A DNA stretch of 64,000 bases, taken from Panorpa germanica (Eukaryota; Arthropoda; Insecta; Mecoptera; Panorpidae). Of the stretch, positions 55,865 to 64,000 are shown piece after piece. Below the pieces are notes generated by a model. The model was not told the DNA's origin, made no database searches, and worked only from the letters and a program-made list of their open reading frames with translations. A program made the position numbers and the translations under genes. Numbering within the stretch: the first letter of the stretch is position 1; the number at the start of each line of letters is the position of its first letter. Location: NCBI GenBank assembly GCA_963678705.1, contig OY783204.1:17184759-17248758 (forward strand), given 5' to 3'.

Positions 55865-58270
55865 TTACTCATCTCTTCTATCGGCGAGTTTTGGATGTCT
55901 GTATATTTTTTTCCGTTTTAATGTGGCAGCAAGTTTCACGGAATCCTGCACTGATGGTGGTAATGACATTCTTCCTGATAGCACATAGTTTATGTCCTTT
56001 ACCCATTTGTATATGTACAGATTTACGGCAACGTTTATTATCTTCTCTTTTAAATCGCTACTATGAACTGTACATTCAGAAATAGAAAAATCAACATTTT
56101 GTCGGACTGTCTCAAAAATATCTGCAACCTGATGATGATGCTTTGGCAGCATTTCTATTACAACATCTTGTATGTTGGATATAATACTAATTAATTTACT
56201 ACTAGGATATTGCAAGTTTTGTTGCCCATTATATTCTCTTTCTACAATAAGTTTATGGATTCTATCTGGACAATTTGCTCTAAGAGAGTTTAGGCACTGG
56301 TAACAATCCCCAACAACACCAAGACATTTTCGTCCAACATAGCCCACAAAATATGCCATTTGATATGTACAAGCTTGATTTAATTCGTTGGCAGAATCTT
56401 GCAAATTTAAGGCAGAATAAACGAAATTTCTTTCTAAAGGGCATTGTCCTTCTGATGTACGATATTCTTCGCCATACTTAATTAGGTTTTTAATACTAGT
56501 TACAAAACCTACGCAGTCATCTTCTTCGCAATTTGCATTTATGGAATGCTTTGAAGAAATGTTATTTATAATTAAAGTCTTGAAAGCATTAACGAAATCA
56601 GTTGACGTTGGTCTTGTGTGCAACCTCCCATATGATCTGATGGCGGCAAAAAAGTTCTCAAGAGGATCTTGATTAACTCGCCTTATTAAAAAATATTTGA
56701 ATTTTTTCTCTTTTAGAGTAAGCCAAAGGTACTTAAAGTTTTGTAATGTGCTTATAAAGTTTTTAATTGATGGTGTTGTAATCTTTTTTCCTGCCTTGTT
56801 TTCAAAATGCATTGACTTGAACACCTCAATAGCGTTATTCCAAAATTCTATATGATACGATCCTCTTTCAACGGCACATTTATATTTATTCCCTGCAGTT
56901 TTTCTAATGTTGGTGTTAAGAGAGTCGAAAAGTTTGTTGAAGAAATCTAGCAATTCTGCAGTACCATACGCATATTTACCAACTTGTTCTGGAGCTAAAA
57001 TCAAGATAAAAATTACTATAGTGTATTTATAATTATAAAATCAAAAAATTTAAAGTCATAACAAATTATTACCTGTATCACTGTAGACCCGCAAACAAGA
57101 TGCCACTCGTTGGCTAAACACCTGTGTACAGTATTTCACTTTCATTTTCCTTATTTTGCTCTTTAACACGTGGTAATCGGTCAGTTTTGGTACAGCTCGA
57201 ATTATGTGGCGTTTGTCTATTTAATACAATTTCGATATGCTGTTCCAAGATGCACGTACCTCATTACCATTCTTATGGAATATAATATCTGCATTAATAA
57301 AGGTATTTCGAATTTGTTTCAACATGTGGGGGACATCATAAAAATGTAGCATTTTACGCCCACTAATTAAAATGTGGTTATTATCAACATTATTGCTTTC
57401 TGCTTTTATGATTTTAATTGCAGACACATTGGTCGAGGCCTCGTCACAAATAAGGGCTTCTGGTTCCAGTCCTGTTGAAATAACGCTGTTAACTACTTCT
57501 TTTAGTATTTTCACTAGGTTTATTGATTTTGTATTACTTTCACAAAAGTAATATGCTAATGGCATCTTCCATTTCTTTCTTAAACCTGTTAGCATAAAAA
57601 CTAAAGCATGATCCGCAAACTTTGATGAAACATTGCCATCTGCTAAATCCTGAAACCCAGATACAACACCTTTGTTGGATTGATACTTTAAACCTGAAAC
57701 AGATATTATGTTAGAGCGACCCATAAAATCAAACATTGTACTATACAATAATAAAGCATTAGTAGTTACCCGGCATTAGAAAAATCTCATCAAACATAAT
57801 TGCACAAGCTCTATCCTGTGAGCTTAAACCGCTAGACATGTCCGAGATATATTTTATAAAAAAATCGTTAATACCTGCAATGAATTTATCCAATATGAGT
57901 TTTATTAATAATATTAATTATTTATACATAATTATGCAGTATACCTGTTTTAAATGACAGCTTTCTAAGTAGCTTCATTAAAGATATCCTGGAAGGTAGT
58001 GAAAATAAATGCGAAAAATATCTATATGCTTTCGGTCCTGTTTAATTTTTCCAGATAATCTTAACTGCATTTCTATAAATTGTGAACCCGAAGTAGTCAA
58101 ATTGTTAAGTTTATTTAAAAAAATGCGATTCTTCGCTAAATTCTTAGCCGCTTTTAGTCTCTGTTTTAGTCCTACATTTTTTCTTAAAGATAATTTTTGT
58201 TCATTTTTCAGTTTTTTAAAAACGCGCCATTCGTTAATATTGTCAAATATTTTTTTCTTTTTTGAAACCT
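55865..58270 (-). pseudogene. P-element-like (THAP9/P family) transposase pseudogene with introns
   Basis: Minus-strand exons: about 58270-57945, 57874-57770, 57693-57073 and 56994-55865, joined at plausible gt/ag sites in matching phase. Recognisable P-transposase blocks are QLRLSGKIKQDR, LPSRISL, CAIMFDEIFLMPG (first catalytic Asp), GFQDLADG, LICDEASTN, YDVPHMLKQIRN, VPKLTDYH, KVKYCTQVFS and NQDPLENFFAAIRSYGRLH. The fourth exon is open for 376 codons. Defects: deletion plus frameshift between KIKQDR and KAYRYFSHLFSLP (about 58020), a TAA at 57221-57223 where the coding otherwise continues, and no N-terminal THAP domain. The missing 5' end meets an inverted repeat at 58300. Dead but fairly young. 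Confidence 0.82.
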
Positions 58271-58299
58271 TTTCTGTCGCTATGACACGCGTTGACTAG

Positions 58300-58594
58300 A
58301 ATATTTCTTAAATTTTGGACAATTTCTTCTTTTGCAAAGTAAGCCAGATTTTAACCAATTTTTCTTACTAACCTAAAAATAATTATAGTGTAACCAAAGC
58401 CGTCAGCGTCACTATCTCTCTCGCTCACAGTTCGTAAAACGAGTCTATCGGTCTCACTTAAATTAAAATCATAAAGTTACGGCCTTTAGAAAAGCTTTGG
58501 GTACACGTTAACCATTTTTATATTAGTAAGAAAAATTGGTTGAAATCTGGGTTACTTTGCAAAAGAAGATATTGTCCAAAATTTAAGAAGTATT
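58300..58594. repeat. Inverted repeat at the truncated 5' end of the P-like element
   Basis: 58300-58373 and 58522-58594 are inverted copies (about 74 bp each, few mismatches; for example ACTTTGCAAAAGAAGA and TCTTCTTTTGCAAAGT). The loop is about 150 bp. Confidence 0.8.
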
Positions 58595-59022
58595 TTAGCA
58601 AATGTTATACCATTTTGGAATCCTTATTAAATGCGCCAACTTTTAGCATTATTTGCCAAACTCGCATAGTACATTTTTTTTCAGTACAGTCACTCAAAGT
58701 TGGGTGAAGAATTTATCTTGAATATTTGGTTGGAAAAAAAGTGTCAATATCTTCCAAACTGGAGCAGTTGGCTTTACATTTTAGGCATGAGTTTATAGAA
58801 ACATTATTCAGGATCACATAACAAAAATAAAAAAAAAAAGTTAAGATTTGTAACAACTGAAGCGAAAAGACTGTCACAGGGTGCAGATTATCTCCACTTT
58901 TTTTCAATACCCATAATTTTTAAAATATTCAACAATTTTTTTATTATTTATCTAATAACTGTTATGACTTGGCCTATGACCCACTTCCGGTTTGACGTTG
59001 ATTTCTGGGACACCCTGTATCC
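58595..59022. mobile_element. Foldback-family fragment, copy 4
   Basis: TTATACCATTTTGGAATCCT at the left and GGGACACCCTGTAT at 59008 match 5355-6148. The middle is diverged. Confidence 0.5.
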
Positions 59023-59023
59023 C

Positions 59024-59110
59024 AGTAAACAATTTGGTGAAGTGTCCTATTTAGTGACGTTCGAGTCACTCGTACAATTTTATTCTAACGCTTTACAAGT
59101 TCGAAGCAAC
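59024..59110. mobile_element. Fragment of the CCCAGTAAACA element
   Basis: CCCAGTAAACAATTTGGTGA and the next 70 bases match 44674-44755. Confidence 0.65.
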
Positions 59111-59159
59111 AACACAGAAACCAATTTTAGTTAAAATTTATTCCCTACCTGTCAAGATT

Positions 59160-59745
59160 TTGTGAAATAAAATCTGATGTATGTAGTCTTGATATATATC
59201 AAGAATTCATAATGTTACATATTAGACTGATACATTAGTCAGAGATTTTTAACTTCTTGTTTATTAATTTAATATCAATGTAATAATATTGTGTAAAACT
59301 TTGGTAAATAATAAATCTAAATCTGAATTTACGTTTCGTGTTTACCGTGGTACTTTTTATTAGTAATCTATTTTATCCAATGTAATGTTTTGTCTTTGCT
59401 AATTATTTCTTTGTTTAAATAAATATCTGTTTGTTATCAATAGTAATTGTTTATATTCATTTTAATTCTATTCTTGTTTTATGACGATTTCAACTACTGG
59501 GTCATATTCGCCGCGCATTGTCTTTCTAAACATTGATTGGTAAGGTACGTTTCAATGCGATTCTCCGTTTATTGAATCTGATTCAACCTAAATCTTGAAT
59601 TTATGGTGAATGACAAGAATATTAATACCAATATAAAAACTGTAACTAATTATTAAAAAAATATAGAACTGGCCCAGAGATCGAACCAGAAGATTTACCA
59701 ATCTGGTTTGAATCATCATCTTTCTCGGTCAGGGTGCCGTAATAT
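59160..59745 (+). pseudogene. Orphan OR 3' flank (relic unit)
   Basis: From about 59205 (AATGTTACATATTAGACTGA) it matches the distal OR flank, with the antisense SINE at 59665-59745 (B box on the minus strand, GGTTCGATCTC). No exon precedes it. Confidence 0.6.
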
Positions 59746-59754
59746 TGAGTTTTA

Positions 59755-60140
59755 AACGACACTATCCTTGACAGACATGCATCGATTGACACACAGTGGT
59801 ATACAATAACGTTATTAACGTCCCGTCCGTACTGGACGTTTTAAAAGTCATTTAATATTAAAGAACAAGACTGCTTTATTTCATAGACAGACATAGGTGG
59901 GGACGCAAATCAATAACAATAAAATGTAGAAACCCTGAAATGCAGCAAAGTTTAAGTATTTACTTGATGTTATATCTGTTGGCCGGTGTTTAGCCTGATT
60001 TATAGTTGTGTATGATATGTATATCATACATCAGGGATTCCCAAACTAAGGCTCGTGAACGCTTTTGTGCAGAATGTATTATGAAGAACAGGAGGTACAG
60101 GCATCTACAACTCAGTGTACTAACACTTCTAAAAAAAATT
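59755..60140. repeat. Dispersed repeat with hAT-like end, copy 7
   Basis: Closest to copy 2 (27930-28290). Confidence 0.6.
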
Positions 60141-60720
60141 TAATTTGAGCTTTAGCCTATTGTATCTTTAAGATTAAATTGTATTTAATCTTAATGAATT
60201 TAGATGGTCAGTTCAAAAACTCTTTTCAAATTTGGATAAATCGGTTACTTAAAACCATTTTTTTTTAAATTCAATTTATCTCTTTTAGCACGGTACTCTT
60301 ATTCCATTAGTGCTCTAGCTTTTTTATGCCCTACAAGCTTTTAGAAATTTAGCAAGAAATTTAGTATTGTTGGTTTAGTTGGTATTACTGACATGACACA
60401 TCCGAATATTGAGTTTGAGATAACAACGAAAACTATTTTTGTGCTACAAGCGTTCCTGCGGTATTCTACAAGTTTATCTGCAATTTAATTTTGTTAGATT
60501 GCATTTATGAGTTATCTGACTTGAGTTTATTGAATCAGCTGGAGAGTAAAATTTTGCACATAACTACATGCTCAGCTAAAATTGTACTTTGTCCGAGATG
60601 CCTCACTAATGAAATGACCAATTAATTTGATAATATTTTTTGGTTCATGTTTGGAAACAAAAAGAGGTCATTAAAGAAATTTAGTAATTTAAGTAATTCA
60701 TAACCTAATTTAACTAATAT
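60141..60720. other. Spacer, probably hAT-type debris
   Basis: 60350-60720 matches 37230-37640. No gene. Confidence 0.4.
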
Positions 60721-61083
60721 CAGCAACATGAAAGAATAGAAAAAGTTGAGAAGAGTAATTACAACACAAGATATAAAAGGATTTGGGAGAGAGAGATATC
60801 ACAATACTTAAAAGAAATAGACACAAAAAACATGAGAAGCATTGCCAGATTTAGATTGGGTAACGAGGATAAAGGTAACAGATACTGTGCAAATAGCGAG
60901 GAAAGGATGTGCAGGGTGTGTAGAACGGAGATAGAAACATTTAAGCATATTAAGTTTTCATGTGAGAAAAATGTAATAAGCGAAAAGAATATTGGGCAGG
61001 TATTAAAGGGAGGCAGTGAAGGGAAGAGGTGGATGGCAAAGATAGAGAAAAAGAATGAGGAAAGAGAAGGAATGGCAGAGTAG
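60721..61083 (+). pseudogene. LINE ORF C-terminal fragment, second copy
   Basis: One frame: QQHERIEKVEKSNYNTRYKR ... RSIARFRLGNEDKGNRY, CRVCRTEIETFKHIKFSC (CX2CX8HX4C), SEGKRWMAKI, stop at 61081. Matches the end of 21015-21743; further 5'-truncated. Confidence 0.72.
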
Positions 61084-61287
61084 AAACAGGAGGGAGAGTA
61101 ACAGGAGAAGCGAAGCCATAGTAGTAGCAGTTTTGTTTTTATTTTTATAAGGATTAATTATTTTTTTCCGTTTGGAAGGAGTGAGAATGTTTAGATTTAA
61201 TAATGATCAAAATTGAATTAAGCACAATGACATGTAAATATATGGGTTAAGGCACAATAATGTAGTGCCAAATGGAAGGAACAATGG

Positions 61288-61752
61288 TCGGCCATATTTG
61301 TATGATGTGAAATGCATTTTAACGTCAGTTATTTGTTGAGTAGGTCAGTTCTGTGGTAATGTTTTGCAGCCATTGGTTGTCAAATAATCAAGTCAAGTCA
61401 AAGAATAATAAGTTTTTATCTTATTTAACCCTGCTAAGGCAGACAGATATTGATATTTTATTGTTTCTTGAAATAGCTGTAAATAATATTTGATATTTTT
61501 TATATAAATACATATAGCAGAGATTTATGAGCTGCAAAGTTGGCAGCGATTGTGATGTCACATGCATTTGGAATGTGTACAACGTTTTGAATCCCTTTAA
61601 TAATTAAAGAGACAAAATGACTTTTTTAATTGTTAATATCTTTTAACATATAAGGAGTTATTAAAAACTAATTGAACATTTAAGGTTCTAGTAACCCACT
61701 TTATCAATATATAGTACACTTTTATAGAAATTAAGACATAGGACGCAATCCC
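61288..61752 (+). mobile_element. TIR element, family ATGGGCTTGTGTCC, copy 3 (5'-truncated)
   Basis: Matches 19085-19555. The right end reads GACATAGGACGCAATCCCAT. Confidence 0.65.
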
Positions 61753-61789
61753 ATTCCATTCGTCGGTAACTTATTTGTATTCGCAAGGA

Positions 61790-64000
61790 ACCAAACCTAG
61801 TAATAAGATCAATAATCATTAATTTATTTTCCATCAAATATGTTTATTATTTAGCAAAGGTAGCCGTGTGGTGAAACACACTTCATACTTCATTTATACT
61901 TCATGTCCTTGGGATTCCAAAGACATTGACATTGGCTATAGTTTTTAATTAAACTTATACAAGTACATTTGTCCATTTAGAAACCATTTTCAGTTATTTT
62001 AATTTATTTACTAAACGCATTTAAAGCAAACATCGACACAAGTTTAGATTATACTACAGACTGGGAACCTACTCAAAGCATTTGTTCGACATCACTCTCA
62101 AAATATCAATCCTTTGTGATTTGAATATTTCTGTATAATATAAATACTTCGTAGAGTTTTGAAGAATATCATAAGTATCATGTTGAAGTCGCACTAGCTC
62201 GTGCGTTGAAATTACAAGCCAAGTACACTCATGTCTAAATAACGTCAACTTATTAATGAAAATATATGAATGTTAAATGTCGCATGTTCAAGTCGCACCA
62301 ATGTGTACAGAGCATTAAATATTAAAATATTCTTTTATATAAACTGACTATAAAAATATTTATGTGTTATTTAACAACGAAACGAATTTGTTAATTTGCT
62401 ACCTAAGGAAATTTTAGGCTAGACACCATATCCGACCCGCCCCTTAATGTTGGTGGATTCTTAAGTTTATATTCACAAAATAATATTTGCGGGTTATCAC
62501 TATGAAGTAAGAAAAATAAAAAAAGTAATTTGCATTTTCAGAATAAAAAATAATTTTGAAAAAATTTTAAAATAAAATATAGAATAGCTTTTTCTTAAAA
62601 TGTATTTAAATATAAAATTAAAAATAGGTATTTTCTATTTTGTACCTGCATTTGAAACACATGTATTCTCACACGTCACATCTCTGTTTTCAATTACCTT
62701 TGAACCTTTATCAAACCAATTCAACATTATCAACAAAAGACTAAACCGATTTACTTAGCAACAACTTTCTCTTATGCTCAATAATTAGTTTTGACTTTTG
62801 GTCTTTGTTTAAAAAAGGTAAGTGGATTTCCTTTTGTATGTCAGAAAAAATCAAGTATCATACCATTCCTGAATCGACATAACATGAGCAAGTTTCGAAA
62901 GCTCATTGGTTCATTTCGTGTCAAGTATTTTCTTTTTTCAAGGTAGCTGGTGACGTCTTAAGTAACTATTCACGATAGCGTAGAAATGAAAAGAAAACTA
63001 AGAGAAAGAGATATCCAAGAAAACGCTGGCACTAACAATTTTAAAAAATGGAGAATTTAAAAAAAACTTAAAATCTGACGATATCTCGAAAATCATCCCA
63101 TTTTCATTGACGTCATATCAGGTTTATGCAAAGAGTCTGAGGCAGGTTTACCTCCAGTGCCAGTGTAACTCACATTTTTTGGGACACCTTGTATATGTAA
63201 ACTTAAAAAAGTTTTACATTATCAATAACAAGTTTATTTTCCAAACATTATTTTCCGTAGCTACAAAACATGCTTTTACTATACAACAGATAATCTTACA
63301 AGAAGAGATCGATTTAAAGATCGCTATACTATAGTGGAAATTCAATATACTTAAACTTAATCGCTGGTCCAGATTACGCAAAACCCTTATCCTAAACAAT
63401 TATCATAAAACAAACCAATAGTAATATTAGACATGGTTCATTTTCGCCTGATATTTTTAATTACGATCTAATATTTGTTTAAATATTAAAAAAGTAATAC
63501 ATAGAAATACAACTTAGTCAATTACTAATAAATTAATTTACATTTATACAATAGCTCACTAACCTAAAGAATTAATTATAATAATATTAAAACTTATAAC
63601 TAATTGATTAAAAATCTTCATTTCACATATATGAAGTACTGTTTTCCTATTCTCAGTGAACTGCTGTTGAATTGGTAAGGTAAGGTAGGTAAAATTGTTT
63701 AAGTAACAAATTTACATTTTTTATGTTAGATTAACCTTGAACACACGTAACAGTGTTTAGCGAGTGATTACTTTATTCCCCCCACATTTCATCCATAAAT
63801 TCCTGTTTAAGCTTTTCATTCAAATTTTAATGGTATTAATTGTTAATATATTATTATATTTATAATTATATTGTTACTATTGTTACCCTTTATTATATTG
63901 TTACTAATTAACAAATAATTACACATTTAAGGTACATATTACTATCCTACTACATGGCAATAACAGTTTTGGTTTACGTTATTTGTTCTATGAGGTTTTA
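61790..64000 (+). promoter_or_regulatory. Upstream region of a further OR gene (E) beyond the window
   Basis: Collinear with 45520-48350, the region upstream of gene D. Base 64000 (GAGGTTTTA) aligns with 48350, which is 225 bases before the ATG of D. An OR start codon is therefore expected near 64225. The segment contains no coding sequence of its own. Confidence 0.65.

Noticed and set aside
58009..58299. Plus-strand 96-codon ORF
   Set aside because: It is the antisense of the first readable P-like transposase segment.
1..64000. CRISPR arrays, operons or bacterial genes
   Set aside because: No spaced short repeats and no ribosome-binding-site-led gene runs; the sequence is plainly from an insect nuclear genome.

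Overview
This window is eukaryotic and almost certainly from an insect. It is AT-rich, its genes are split by GT-AG introns, and it holds a tandem array of odorant receptor (OR, 7tm_6) genes, a family found only in insects. It is packed with insect-type transposable elements: a Ty3/Gypsy LTR element, Jockey-like and other LINE fragments, P-, PIF/Harbinger-, Tc1- and hAT-like DNA elements, a Helitron and tRNA-derived SINEs. The order cannot be fixed from sequence alone. There is no operon and no CRISPR array.

The only host genes I can support are ORs, all on the + strand. Gene A is the last three exons of a receptor starting left of the window (4-1060). Genes B (16278-24928), C (32312-34658) and D (48575-52305) are complete four-exon genes with identical exon lengths (743, 187, 156 and 60 nt), each encoding 381 residues. 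The start codons of B, C and D lie about 16 kb apart. The last 2.2 kb of the window matches the region upstream of D, so a further copy (E) should start about 225 bases past the end. Between the intact genes lie relics of lost units: an exon-1 fragment at 15.5 kb, a tail with a deleted last exon near 28.9 kb, and orphan flanks at 12-13, 40.1 and 59.2 kb. The predicted products are membrane receptors that would pair with the co-receptor Orco, which is not in this window. The start of the OR message carries a conserved 15-codon Cys/Ser-rich upstream ORF.

Layout: 1-2.06 kb, gene A tail and 3' flank; 2.06-3.7 kb, PIF/Harbinger remnant; 5.36-6.15 kb, foldback element; 6.34-10.41 kb, LTR retrotransposon (minus strand) with an unusual scrambled 742-codon ORF, followed by two solo LTRs facing each other (10.43-11.87 kb) in a TA microsatellite; 12-15.4 kb, relic OR flank with LINE fragments; 15.4-24.9 kb, gene B with a TE-filled 5.6-kb first intron; 25-32.3 kb, 3' flank with a LINE, SINEs, an OR relic and another LINE; 32.3-34.7 kb, gene C; 34.7-36.7 kb, its 3' flank with a Helitron; 37-48.5 kb, repeats, a Tc1-like pseudogene, a second Harbinger copy and the upstream region of D; 48.6-52.3 kb, gene D; 52.3-61.8 kb, flank, LINE, P-element-like transposase pseudogene and relics; 61.8-64 kb, upstream region of E.

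The picture is a young, actively duplicating OR cluster whose long repeated flanks and TE load supply material for unequal exchange. Intact receptors alternate with decaying ones.
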